NCBI RefSeq assembly: GCF_947286155.1
Contig: NZ_CAMYPD010000012.1
Span: 1-62,769 of the forward strand
Reading direction: 5' to 3'
Length of the DNA: 62,769 nt
Origin: an uncultured Tessaracoccus sp.
GTDB lineage: Bacteria; Actinomycetota; Actinomycetes; Propionibacteriales; Propionibacteriaceae
Shown: positions 44,096 to 53,269 of the stretch, piece after piece
Layout of the letters: every line of letters begins with the position of its first letter
How positions within the stretch are numbered: position 1 is the first letter of the stretch
Notes under the pieces: generated by a model
The model's database searches: none
The model's input: only the letters and a program-made list of their open reading frames with translations
Told to the model about the DNA's origin: nothing
Made by a program: the position numbers and the translations under genes

Positions 44096-45358
44096 TCAAT
44101 TGTCGTTTGCGTCGCTCAACCCCAGCGCTTGGTGCACCAGCATGATGGGATGCACGGCAGTGACCTTGGTGGAGTACTGGATCTGCCAGCGGCAGGTCTC
44201 GGTGTCACACGCGACGAGCCCCTCGTTGGTGCGCTCCACCATGTCGAACAGCGGCTTGCCGACGGCTTGCGCGACGTCGTACTTCTCCTTCTTGAGGCCG
44301 TAGGTGCCCGCGATACCGCAGCAGGTGGCGTTGGAATCTTGCACCTTGAGCCCGGGGATAAGCCGTAACAGGTCGGAAGCCGGTGCGCCCATGCCCTGGC
44401 TGCGCACCTGGCAAGGCTGGTGATAGGGCATCTGCATCTCGATGGGCTGGAAGTCGAACTCCAGTTCGCCCTCCTCGTAGCGGTCCATCAGGAACTCCGA
44501 GATGTCGTACGAGCGCACACTCACGTCGTCGAGGACTGGATCGTCGATCCCGAGGTAGTGCTTCGCCTCATGCTTCAGCATGCCGACGCAGCTGCCCGCA
44601 GTCGATACCACTGGCAGTTCCTTGCCAGCGCTCGCAAGCGACTTAGCGAGCGCGAGTACAGACTTGGTGGCTTGGTCGAACAGGCCATTGCTCTGCGACG
44701 CAAGCCCGCAGCAGCCCTGCTTCGGCACCAGCACCTCGTAGCCCAGATACTCCAGCACCTCGATGGCGCACTTCGCGGCCTCCACCTCGAAGTAGCCACC
44801 GGCGCAGCCGTGGAAGTACACCACCGCACCGCGGGTGGGCTTCACAGTGGGCTGCTTGCGACGCTTGAGCCAGCTGTGCAGCGACTGCTTCTGCGCAGGC
44901 GGCATGGGAGCGTTCGCGGCGACACCCACCGTCGCTTCCATGATCTTGCGAATGGGCTTGTTCTTCAGCACCGCATTTGCCAGCGGCGCCACCGGGGTCA
45001 TGGCCTTACCCATGAGCGTGGTCTGGGTGAGCAGCCGGTCGCGCACCGGCCCACCGTGCTCCGCGCGCTTGACGGCCTTGGCGAGCGAGATGATCTCGGC
45101 CACCTGCACGCCCTGCGGGCACACGACGGTGCACGTGCCGCAACTGGAGCACCAGTCGATGGAATCGTCGACGGACGCCCCATCGCGGTAACGCTCGCCC
45201 TGCGGCCCGGAGTACTTGGGCCCCTCAAACAGCGACGTGACGCCGGAGACAGGGCACGCCGTCTCGCAGATGGTGCACTTCACACAGTGATCGAGGCTGA
45301 CGCGTCGCACCTCGTTGTCGAGACGCTCGCGCAACTTGGCGGCAGACTTTGCACTCAT
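44096..45358 (-). CDS. glpC: Anaerobic glycerol-3-phosphate dehydrogenase subunit C
   Basis: A 420-aa iron-sulfur subunit that anchors the GlpAB dimer and passes electrons to quinone. Two [4Fe-4S] motifs (CVKCTICETACP near 24-35 and CSSCGTCTVVCP near 69-80) are followed by two CCG domains (CCGLASQSNG and CCGIAGTYG). ATG 45358 follows GGGAGG and overlaps the glpB stop by 4 nt. Confidence 0.93.
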   Translation of the reverse strand: MSAKSAAKLRERLDNEVRRVSLDHCVKCTICETACPVSGVTSLFEGPKYSGPQGERYRDGASVDDSIDWCSSCGTCTVVCPQGVQVAEIISLAKAVKRAEHGGPVRDRLLTQTTLMGKAMTPVAPLANAVLKNKPIRKIMEATVGVAANAPMPPAQKQSLHSWLKRRKQPTVKPTRGAVVYFHGCAGGYFEVEAAKCAIEVLEYLGYEVLVPKQGCCGLASQSNGLFDQATKSVLALAKSLASAGKELPVVSTAGSCVGMLKHEAKHYLGIDDPVLDDVSVRSYDISEFLMDRYEEGELEFDFQPIEMQMPYHQPCQVRSQGMGAPASDLLRLIPGLKVQDSNATCCGIAGTYGLKKEKYDVAQAVGKPLFDMVERTNEGLVACDTETCRWQIQYSTKVTAVHPIMLVHQALGLSDANDN

Positions 45359-46581
45359 CGTGAACCTCCCAGGATTGAAGCGGCGGCGCGCCACGCGCTC
45401 GCCACAGCGATTCCATCTCCGGATTTCTCTCGCGCACGCTGGGCACCGGCGAGGATGCCGCCGGCCGCGTACAGGTTGTCGTAGACCACTCCCGATTCGT
45501 CGACAGGGCGCATGGCCTCGTCGACCTTCACGCCCACCTCGAACAAGGGCTGGGGAACGCTGTGATCGGGAAGCACGAGCCCCTCCATGGTGCTGGCCGT
45601 CAGCGGCAGCTCGAACAGACGCTCAGTGATGTTCCCCTTCGAATCGACGGCGAGGGCGCCCGATTCGAAACCACCCGGGGCGTGCACGACCGCGTCGCAG
45701 CGGACTCGTTTGGTGTGCCCGGCCGATGCCACCTCGATGGCGGTGACGTGCCCGTCGGATGCCTCAAAGCCCGTAGCCAGTACGCCCTGGATGTGGCGCA
45801 CTCCGAGCTCGCGTGCCCGTTCCAGCAGCGCACGGAACATGCGCAATCCTGGCATCGATGGGGGCTGCATCGACACCTCGGCTGCCGGCCTACCCACCGC
45901 GTCTTGGAAGATTGCCCAGGCCTCGGGATTGTCGAGCCCAACGACGGCTGGTACGAGCAGCACATCCGCGTCGCCGGCGGCGCCAGCCACTTTCTTGGCG
46001 AACTGCTTCAGCGCGACCGGATCGTCGAGCGCCTTCGCGAAATGCACGGGGGAGGGGTCTTGTTCGCCCTTGCGAGGTGCGAAATCCACCGACGTGGCCT
46101 CCGCGCGCAGCTGCCGGTCGCCGAAGGTGGTGCGATTGAGGTTGCCGGCAATCAATGCGGCCTGGAAATCCTTCAGCTGCTGTACTCCCACGACGGCGAA
46201 CGACGTGTGGGTGTGCACGTCGGCGCCCGCGAGCGATGGCGCGGCGAGCGCAGTCGGGCGCACCGCGCCGACGGCAGTCGGGAGGTGGAGGTTCTCGTCG
46301 ACGGAACCCTCAAGCCCAAGCTGTTCACCCAGCCACGTGACAGACTCGCGCACGGTCTGCGCACCGAGCGCCCGCAGCGGATGACCGTCGGGCAGGTCGT
46401 CCAGCACCTCGAGCGGCGTCTGCACGCGCTGCGGAGCGTAACCCAACACGTCGACGGTGCCCTGGCCCAGCTGCAGACCGCCCGGCCCCTTCGCGACCAG
46501 CGTCACCTGGACGCCGGCCTCGAGCAGCCGGATCGCCGCGGTGAGCCCCGCGAGCCCGGAACCAATGACGCAGACCTTCAT
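45355..46581 (-). CDS. glpB: Anaerobic glycerol-3-phosphate dehydrogenase subunit B
   Basis: A 408-aa flavoprotein subunit with the dinucleotide-binding start MKVCVIGSGLAGLTAA and a C-terminal GGILAGAQRA flavin loop. It works with GlpA and GlpC. It overlaps both neighbours by 4 nt (ATGA), so the three subunits are translated in a coupled way. Confidence 0.92.
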   Translation of the reverse strand: MKVCVIGSGLAGLTAAIRLLEAGVQVTLVAKGPGGLQLGQGTVDVLGYAPQRVQTPLEVLDDLPDGHPLRALGAQTVRESVTWLGEQLGLEGSVDENLHLPTAVGAVRPTALAAPSLAGADVHTHTSFAVVGVQQLKDFQAALIAGNLNRTTFGDRQLRAEATSVDFAPRKGEQDPSPVHFAKALDDPVALKQFAKKVAGAAGDADVLLVPAVVGLDNPEAWAIFQDAVGRPAAEVSMQPPSMPGLRMFRALLERARELGVRHIQGVLATGFEASDGHVTAIEVASAGHTKRVRCDAVVHAPGGFESGALAVDSKGNITERLFELPLTASTMEGLVLPDHSVPQPLFEVGVKVDEAMRPVDESGVVYDNLYAAGGILAGAQRAREKSGDGIAVASAWRAAASILGGSR

Positions 46582-48161
46582 CGCACTTCCTCCTGTGCCT
46601 CGCCCTTGGGGAGGTGCTCTACGTCGAGCGTCCCCGTGTAAATCCAATCGTCCAACGCCTGCTGACGCACCTGGTCGTCGAGCAGGACAGGCTGTACGCC
46701 CTTCCAGCGGCCCTTCAGAAAGGCCTCCAGAAGGTGCGACGCCTCCTCGGCGCTATCCTTCCGCGCACTGCACGCGACGCCGGCGGCGCGCGTCGCGCAG
46801 AACCCGCCCTGGCAAGGGCCCATGCCGATGCGGAGCTGGCGACGCAGGTCGTCCAGGTTGCCGTCGGGGTGTGCCTCGAGGGCTTCGCGGAAGGCCGGCT
46901 CGGTGACGAGTTCGCACTCGCACAGGAGACGTTCGTCGAAGCGTGTTTCCTCGCGCTCTTCGAGGCGGTCGGTGATCTTGTGGATCTTGTGGTGCTCCTC
47001 GGGCACTGCCTCGTCGGCGGTGCGACAAGGCCGGGTCTCGCCCAGCTGGCGGCACATCGCGTCGACGATGTGCTCGGCCATGAGCCGGTAGGTGGTGAGC
47101 TTGCCGCCGCCGATGGTCAGGAAGCCGCGCAGGCCGTCGTGCTCGGAGTGGTCGATGATGGACATGCCGCGGCTCATGTGGCGGGTGTCGTCGCTGCTCA
47201 CGCGCGGGTCTTTCACCAGCGGACGGCTGCCTGCCCAGGCGCGCAGGATGCGGTTGCTGCGGAACCCGGGAATCATGTGCTCGCCCGCGTCCAGCATCTG
47301 CTGCACCTCGTCGGCGGGCACGCGGGTGTTGTCGGGGTCGTCGGTGTGCACGTCGGTGGTGCCGATGATCGACACTGTGTGCGCTGGCACGAGGATGTCG
47401 CCGTCGGTGGGGTAGACGAGGCGGTTCACGACGGTGTTCACGATGCGGTGGTTCATCGCCACCATCACGCCGCGCCCGGGGATCACTGCGACGGGTTCGC
47501 AGCCCGCCATGGCCGACACCTGTCCGGCCCACGGCCCGGCACAGTTCAACACGAAGCGGCAATCAATCTGCACATCTTCGCCGTTGCGCTCGTCGCGACA
47601 CAGCACCGCGGAGACATGATCGTCTTCGCGAAGAATCTTCGTCACCCTGTGGTAGGTGAGCACCTTGCCGCCGTACTCCATCGCGGAACGGGCGGCGCCC
47701 CACACGAGCGCCCAGCCGTCGACGGAAGCGTCACGCACCTCGATGGCTCGCTCGATGCCGGGGTTTAGCCTGCGCTCTCGACGCAGCGCCTCGGCGGCGG
47801 GAATTTCTTGGGCTGGAACGCCGGTGGCCGCCGCGCCTTTGAGGAACTCGTCGGCGAAGGCGGGGTCGTCGCCGGGCAGGGTGACGAACATGCCGCCGGT
47901 GTCTTCGATGGCGGCGGGCTGGATGCGTCTGAGAATCTCGTTTTCCGCCGCGCATTCCGTCGCCGACTGGGGGTCGCTCACCACGTAGCGCCCGCCCGAG
48001 TGGAGCAGCCCGTGGAAGCGTCCCGTCGTGCCGCACGCTAAGTCGTCTCGCTCCACCAGGACTGCGGAGTAGCCGCGCATCGCTGCGTCGCGCACCACGC
48101 CCACACCTGTGGAGCCACCGCCGATCACTACAACATCGGCCTTCAGGTGTTGCACCATCAT
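46578..48161 (-). CDS. glpA: Anaerobic glycerol-3-phosphate dehydrogenase subunit A
   Basis: A 527-aa FAD enzyme that oxidises glycerol-3-phosphate to dihydroxyacetone phosphate. The FAD-binding GGGSTGVGVVRDAAMRG is near 14-30, and a BFD-like [2Fe-2S] domain (CECE and CQGGFC) lies in the C-terminal third. ATG 48161 is the first of two adjacent ATGs and follows AGAGGA. It is the first gene of glpABC; a candidate operator lies upstream. Confidence 0.93.
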   Translation of the reverse strand: MMVQHLKADVVVIGGGSTGVGVVRDAAMRGYSAVLVERDDLACGTTGRFHGLLHSGGRYVVSDPQSATECAAENEILRRIQPAAIEDTGGMFVTLPGDDPAFADEFLKGAAATGVPAQEIPAAEALRRERRLNPGIERAIEVRDASVDGWALVWGAARSAMEYGGKVLTYHRVTKILREDDHVSAVLCRDERNGEDVQIDCRFVLNCAGPWAGQVSAMAGCEPVAVIPGRGVMVAMNHRIVNTVVNRLVYPTDGDILVPAHTVSIIGTTDVHTDDPDNTRVPADEVQQMLDAGEHMIPGFRSNRILRAWAGSRPLVKDPRVSSDDTRHMSRGMSIIDHSEHDGLRGFLTIGGGKLTTYRLMAEHIVDAMCRQLGETRPCRTADEAVPEEHHKIHKITDRLEEREETRFDERLLCECELVTEPAFREALEAHPDGNLDDLRRQLRIGMGPCQGGFCATRAAGVACSARKDSAEEASHLLEAFLKGRWKGVQPVLLDDQVRQQALDDWIYTGTLDVEHLPKGEAQEEVR

Positions 48162-48237
48162 TGGTCCTCTCCGGCAACGTCGAGATACACGTTGCCTATT
48201 CCTATCCAATCGTGATTTGACCGGCTTGTGGAGTGAT

Positions 48238-48254
48238 TGCACGAATGATCACTC
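48238..48254. promoter_or_regulatory. Candidate operator upstream of glpA
   Basis: GAATGATCACTC is a near-perfect dyad around TGATCA. On the minus strand the sequence TGATCATTCGTGCA matches 12 of 14 bases of the site upstream of glpF. It lies 77 nt before the glpA start. Confidence 0.4.
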
Positions 48255-48329
48255 ATAGGTGCGCGGCCTGCACACTTCTTCAATGGACGCCGCCGTAGCT
48301 CGGAATTGTCCCGCGCTGCGTTGGGGCAA

Positions 48330-49307
48330 CTACTGAAGATGCCGGGCGAGGGTCCGCGCCGTGGAGTCATCGACGACGAGGTTCGTCACCACGCCTGCAC
48401 GCAGCGCGGCCAACAGGGCGACGGTGCGGCTCGGGTCGCCTACGACGCACAATCGGTGCTTGATGGAGCGCAACGTGCTTGGGCTCGGGCCCGTGGCGCG
48501 AGTGTTGAGATGAACGCCCTCGTGGGAGCCGTCCGCGCGCAGCATGACGGTGCACACGTCGCCGACCGCACCCTGGTTGATGGCGGCGGCGAGGTCGGCG
48601 GGCTCGACGTGCCCCGCGGCGTACACGTGCGACGGGATGCGGGCGTGCGGATAGCCGACGCCGAAGAGGGCCACGTCCAGTGACTCAATGGAGGAAAGCA
48701 CGTTGCGGATCGAGCGCTCGCGCCACATCGCCTCGCGCGTTTCGGGATGGTCGAAAAAGGTCGGCACGGGGAACGGAACGACGTGTGCGTTGCCGTAATT
48801 CGTGGCGAAGGCCTGCAACAGGGAGCCGATGTAGGGGGTGCTCGAATCGCGCGCGTGCGTGGCGCCGTTGATCTGCACCACCTCGACTCCTGAGACTGCC
48901 TGGGGCTTCAACTCGCGAGCGACGTGCGCGGACGTGACCCCCCACGCGACGCCGAGCGATGTGCCGTCGGTGACGAGCGAGTCAAGGAGCGCCGCGGCCT
49001 CGGCAGCGACGGCTCGAAGCCGGTCGCTCGCGGAGGCTTGATCCGGCACGTTCACGATGTGCACGTTGATGCCGAAGGCGTCGCTGATGAGACGTGCGGT
49101 GGGGGAGTTCGCGCCGGGCGGTTCTGCCAGGCTGATACGCACGACTCCGGTCTCGCGAGCACGTTGGAGCAGACGGGATACTTTGGGGCGCGAGACGTTC
49201 AGCTCGCGTGCGATCGCCTCCATGGTTTCACCGTCGATGTAATGCCGTCGGGCGGCGATGTACACCTGCCGGTCACGCGATTCCTGCATGCCTTTGCTCG
49301 TTGGCAC
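48330..49307 (-). CDS. SorC/DeoR-type sugar-binding transcriptional regulator
   Basis: A 325-aa regulator. A helix-turn-helix near 25-50 (MEAIARELNVSRPKVSRLL) is joined to a large SorC-type effector domain that in this family binds phosphorylated sugars or sugar-like metabolites. Context points to control of the glp genes by a glycerol metabolite. GTG 49307 is chosen because GAGAGG lies 6 nt before it; a Met seven codons later is the alternative. Confidence 0.85.
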   Translation of the reverse strand: MPTSKGMQESRDRQVYIAARRHYIDGETMEAIARELNVSRPKVSRLLQRARETGVVRISLAEPPGANSPTARLISDAFGINVHIVNVPDQASASDRLRAVAAEAAALLDSLVTDGTSLGVAWGVTSAHVARELKPQAVSGVEVVQINGATHARDSSTPYIGSLLQAFATNYGNAHVVPFPVPTFFDHPETREAMWRERSIRNVLSSIESLDVALFGVGYPHARIPSHVYAAGHVEPADLAAAINQGAVGDVCTVMLRADGSHEGVHLNTRATGPSPSTLRSIKHRLCVVGDPSRTVALLAALRAGVVTNLVVDDSTARTLARHLQ

Positions 49308-49394
49308 TGATTTCCTCTCAGGCGGCCACGGGGCGAGATCCCCGCAACGTGATACGAGCCTACCTCGCGAGGTGGCCACGTGGCTGGTGCCCGG

Positions 49395-49400
49395 TAGGAT
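49395..49400 (+). promoter_or_regulatory. -10 box of a leaderless promoter for ftsY
   Basis: TAGGAT ends 7 nt before GTG 49408, and no ribosome site is present. Confidence 0.5.
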
Positions 49401-49407
49401 CAGCAGC

Positions 49408-50679
49408 GTGATACTTCTCACTATTGATCAGGTCATATTCTGGGCGGTCGTCGGTCTCGTGGGGCTGGCCATCGTCGTCGGCGGCGTCGTGGTGTTCCGC
49501 GACAACAAGCGTGCGCGTTTGGAAAGCCGCGACAAGCCCGAGCTCGATTCCCGCGACGAGGAACCCTCACCCACCGACGTCGAGGCCCCGCCAGCCGACC
49601 AAGGCCCCGTCGGTGAAGTTGCTGAAGACGAGCCGCCGCTGGTGGACGTGTCGAGTACGGCCGCGCCCGAGACGGAGCAACCCGCTCCGCAGGCGCCTGC
49701 TGAGGCAGAACCTTCCGATGAGGTTGCTGCCCCGGAGGCGCCGCTCGACCAGCCGGAGGCGCCGAAGTCGAGGCTCGCCAGGCTGCGTCGCCGGCTCGCA
49801 GGCTCCAACAACGCGCTGGCGCGTGCGCTGGCTGATCTGTTGTCGTCGAACAAGATCGATGACGAAACCTGGGACGACTTCGAGATGACGCTCATCAGCT
49901 CCGATTTGGGCGTGGGCCCGACGACGGAGCTCACCGAGGCGCTGCGCAAGGAGCTGGCCGTCGACGGTGTGTCTGACCCCGAGCAGGCCAAGCGCGTGCT
50001 GCGCTCCGAGCTGGTGAAGCTCGTCGATCCGACGCTCGACCGCACCCTCAACCTCGAGAAAGACGGCGACAATCCTGCGGTGGTGCTCGTCGTGGGCGTG
50101 AACGGCACCGGAAAGACCACGACGGTGGGCAAGCTTGCCCGTGTGCTCGTCGCGGAGGGGAAGTCGGTGCTGCTGGGCGCGGCCGATACCTTCCGTGCTG
50201 CCGCTGCAGAACAGCTTGTGACGTGGGGTGAGCGCGTCGGCGTCGACACGGTGCGCAGCAACGAAGGTGCCGACCCGGCGTCGGTGGCCTTCGACGCGGT
50301 GGCGAAGGGCGTGGAACAGGGCGTCGACGTGGTCATCGTCGACACCGCTGGCCGTCTGCACACCAAGTCGGGCCTCATGGACGAGCTCGGCAAGGTGAAG
50401 CGTGTCATCGAGAAGAAGGCGAAGGTCTCCGAGGTGCTCCTGGTGCTTGACGCCACCACCGGCCAAAATGGCCTCACGCAGGCGCGCATCTTCCGCGAGG
50501 TTGTGGACGTCACTGGCGTGGTGCTCACTAAGCTCGATGGCTCCGCGAAGGGCGGCATCGTCGTGCAGGTGCAGCGTGAACTCGGCGTGCCGGTGAAGCT
50601 CATCGGCCTGGGCGAGGGCGTCGACGACCTGGCGCCGTTCGACACTGACGGGTTCGTGGCCGGCATCCTGGGGGAGTAA
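49408..50679 (+). CDS. ftsY: Signal recognition particle receptor FtsY
   Basis: A 423-aa SRP receptor. An N-terminal membrane segment (about 6-30) is followed by an acidic, proline/alanine-rich linker (to about 115) and the NG GTPase domain with GVNGTGKTT, DTAGRLHTKSGLM and TKLDGSAKGG. It docks Ffh-bound ribosomes at the membrane. GTG 49408 is supported by the TAGGAT box; the frame is open further upstream without signals. Confidence 0.96.
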   Translation: MILLTIDQVIFWAVVGLVGLAIVVGGVVVFRDNKRARLESRDKPELDSRDEEPSPTDVEAPPADQGPVGEVAEDEPPLVDVSSTAAPETEQPAPQAPAEAEPSDEVAAPEAPLDQPEAPKSRLARLRRRLAGSNNALARALADLLSSNKIDDETWDDFEMTLISSDLGVGPTTELTEALRKELAVDGVSDPEQAKRVLRSELVKLVDPTLDRTLNLEKDGDNPAVVLVVGVNGTGKTTTVGKLARVLVAEGKSVLLGAADTFRAAAAEQLVTWGERVGVDTVRSNEGADPASVAFDAVAKGVEQGVDVVIVDTAGRLHTKSGLMDELGKVKRVIEKKAKVSEVLLVLDATTGQNGLTQARIFREVVDVTGVVLTKLDGSAKGGIVVQVQRELGVPVKLIGLGEGVDDLAPFDTDGFVAGILGE

Positions 50680-50709
50680 CGAGCGCCGTCGCCACCTCTG
50701 ACGAATAAG

Positions 50710-50749
50710 GAATGAGGGATTCCACCGAAACAGGTGGAATCCCTCATTC
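50710..50749. terminator. Bidirectional terminator between ftsY and the ABC ATPase gene
   Basis: A perfect 17-bp stem (50710-50726 with 50733-50749), a 6-nt loop, and TTT following on the plus strand. Confidence 0.9.
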
Positions 50750-50769
50750 TTTACCGGCTATCGGCCCCG

Positions 50770-51531
50770 TTACAGCACCTTGGAGAGGAATTCCTTGGTG
50801 CGGTTGTGCTGGGGCGAATCGAAGAGCTGCTCGGGGGTGCCTTCTTCGACGAGTTCACCGTCGGACATGAACATCACCCAGTCGGCAACCTCGCGGGCAA
50901 ATCCCATCTCGTGCGTCACGAGCACCATGGTCATGCCTTCATCGTTCGCGAGGTACTTGATGACGTCGAGCACCTCGCCCACCATCTCCGGGTCGAGCGC
51001 CGACGTAGCCTCGTCGAACAGCATCACGTCGGGCTTCATGGCGAGCGCGCGGGCAATCGCCACACGCTGCTTCTGCCCGCCAGACAGCGACCTAGGCATC
51101 GCGTCAGCCTTAGCGGTGAGCTGCACCCGATCCAGCAGCTTCATGGCGCGCTCTTTCGCCTCGGCCTTCGAAGATTTCTTGAGCGTCGTGGGTGCCAACA
51201 TGATGTTCTCCAGCACCGTCTTGTGGGGAAACAGGTTGAAATGCTGGAACACCATGCCGATTTTCTGCCGGATGGTGTTGATGTCGTTGCTCTTGTCAGC
51301 AAGATCGGTGCCTTCATAGATGATTTCGCCCGACGTCGCCTCCTCCAGCCGGTTGAGGCAACGCAAGAAGGTGGACTTGCCGGAGCCCGACGGCCCGATC
51401 ACCACGACCACTTCGCTTTGCCGAATCGTGGTGTTGATCCCCTTGAGTACTTCGTGGTCGCCGAACGACTTGTGGAGGTCGCGTACCTCAAGTACGACGT
51501 CCTGGTCGTCACGGTTTTGGTCGGTGGTCAC
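50770..51531 (-). CDS. Amino-acid ABC transporter ATP-binding protein
   Basis: A 253-aa ABC ATPase of the polar amino-acid group (GlnQ/ArtP-like). Walker A is GPSGSGKST, the Q-loop is MVFQHFNLFPH, the signature is LSGGQKQR, and Walker B is LFDEATSALDPE. The GTG start overlaps the stop of the permease gene (GTGA), so the two are coupled. It powers the fused binding-protein/permease encoded upstream. Confidence 0.94.
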   Translation of the reverse strand: MTTDQNRDDQDVVLEVRDLHKSFGDHEVLKGINTTIRQSEVVVVIGPSGSGKSTFLRCLNRLEEATSGEIIYEGTDLADKSNDINTIRQKIGMVFQHFNLFPHKTVLENIMLAPTTLKKSSKAEAKERAMKLLDRVQLTAKADAMPRSLSGGQKQRVAIARALAMKPDVMLFDEATSALDPEMVGEVLDVIKYLANDEGMTMVLVTHEMGFAREVADWVMFMSDGELVEEGTPEQLFDSPQHNRTKEFLSKVL

Positions 51532-53003
51532 TTGTTGAACCTCCTGTCGAGGAAGTTGGAGAGCATGGTCAAGAGCATGATGACGATGAAGTAGAGCGCG
51601 CCGACGATCAGCCACATCTCGAAGGAGCGCAGGTTCTGCGAGATGATCGAGCGCCCGCGATAGGTGAGCTCCGCGAGGCCCAGTACGGCGAGAATCGACG
51701 TGTCTTTCAGCGTCATGATGAACTGGTTGATGGCCGCAGGAGTGGCGATCTTGATGGCCTGTGGGGCCACCACCTTGCGCATAGTTTGTGTCCAGTTGAG
51801 ACCCAGCGAACGCGCCGCCTCAGACTGTCCGATATCGACCGACTGGATACCGCCGCGGACGATCTCCGTCATGTACGCGCCAGCGTTCAATGAGAGCACC
51901 AGGATGCCGGTCCAGAAGATGTCGGCCTTGATGCCAAGCACAGCCGGAACGCCGAGGTAGAAGAAGAACGCCTGCACCAGCAGCGGTGTGCCTCGGAACA
52001 CATTCACGTAGATGTCTGCGATCCAGCGCAGCATCTTCACTCCGGAGACCTTCGCGAAGCCGAACACGATGCCCAGCGCCGAGGCGAACACGATGGCGGC
52101 AAGCGTGACGAGCATCGTGATGCTGAGCGCCTGCAGCAAGGAAGGCAGCGTCTCCTTGAGCAGCTCCCAGAAACTCGATTTCTCCTTCGCCGCGCCCTCG
52201 CCGAGCCACTTCTCAGAGATCTCGTCGTAGGTGCCGTTTTGCTTGATCGTCTCGAGCCCTTCGTTGAACGCAGCCAGAAGCTCGGGGTTCTTATCCTTGG
52301 CGACGGCGAAGCCGAGGTTACCCACAGGGATGGGGTCGAGCACCAGCTCGAGTCCGTTGCCGGTTTGCGAACCGTACGCCAGCACGGGGTAGTCGTCCAT
52401 GACACCGACGGCACGCCCGGCGAGGACTTCCTCGTACATCGTTGCGGAGTCTTCGAGTGAGCGAACCTTGAAACCGTGCTCCTCGGCGAGTTCGCGAGCG
52501 TGCGTCTCACTCAACGAGCCGGTCTTGGCCATGATGGTCTGGCCCTTCAGGTCGTCCCACGACTGGTACTTCTCACCCTCGCCGTCCTTCACTGCGAGAG
52601 AGAGCTTGGTCTCCAGATAGGGGTCGGAGAAGTCGAAGACCTGCTTGCGTTCCTCCGTGATGCCAGCGGCGGCCATGAGCCCGTCGGCCTGCCCGGACGT
52701 GACAGCTTGGATAGCGGCGTCGAAGCCGAGCGGCTTCCAAGCCACCTTGAACCCTTGAACCTCGGCAATCGCCTCGGCGAGTTCAATGTCCAACCCGCTC
52801 AGCTCATCCTTGCCGCCGAGTCCGGGCACGATGTGCGGTGGGAACGAAGTATCAGTGGCGATTTCGTAAGTCTTGCCCTCTGCGGCGGAGGCTTCTCCGT
52901 CGGCATGTGCCGGGAGCGGGGAGAGCCCCAGCAGTACGGCGATGAGGCCCGCAATCCAGGCCAGTATGAGGGGTGTATTTCTTGCTTCGGCTCGTCGGCG
53001 CAT
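51528..53003 (-). CDS. Fused amino-acid-binding protein and ABC permease
   Basis: A 491-aa single polypeptide. A signal peptide ends near 34 (AHA). A family-3 solute-binding domain spans about 45-275 (YEIATDTSFPPHIV, then FDAAIQAVTSGQADGLMA). A permease domain follows (about 285-491) with several membrane segments and the EAA loop (EAARSLGLNWTQTMRKVV). Such fusions tether the binding protein to the membrane; related fusions import glutamine-type amino acids. ATG 53003 follows AAGGA. Confidence 0.92.
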   Translation of the reverse strand: MRRRAEARNTPLILAWIAGLIAVLLGLSPLPAHADGEASAAEGKTYEIATDTSFPPHIVPGLGGKDELSGLDIELAEAIAEVQGFKVAWKPLGFDAAIQAVTSGQADGLMAAAGITEERKQVFDFSDPYLETKLSLAVKDGEGEKYQSWDDLKGQTIMAKTGSLSETHARELAEEHGFKVRSLEDSATMYEEVLAGRAVGVMDDYPVLAYGSQTGNGLELVLDPIPVGNLGFAVAKDKNPELLAAFNEGLETIKQNGTYDEISEKWLGEGAAKEKSSFWELLKETLPSLLQALSITMLVTLAAIVFASALGIVFGFAKVSGVKMLRWIADIYVNVFRGTPLLVQAFFFYLGVPAVLGIKADIFWTGILVLSLNAGAYMTEIVRGGIQSVDIGQSEAARSLGLNWTQTMRKVVAPQAIKIATPAAINQFIMTLKDTSILAVLGLAELTYRGRSIISQNLRSFEMWLIVGALYFIVIMLLTMLSNFLDRRFNK

Positions 53004-53269
53004 GGATTCCTTCCGTAGATGTACCGTACGTATTGCCTCGATAAGCACCCTATGGGCATGTTGCATGTTTGCGCCACCGCTCATCACAACGCTGACGCCG
53101 CAGCAAGCAATGAATTTCAGCCTTCCTGGACGGTAATCCGCGACGAGGTCCGTTGCGCAGAAAATCGGCAGGAACGGTCGGAGAACTCCGACGGTGACGC
53201 GGGTGACTGCTCCGATGGCCGGCTCGGGCTATCCTTAGGCGGGTACCCGAATTCGAGAAGGATCCTCCG

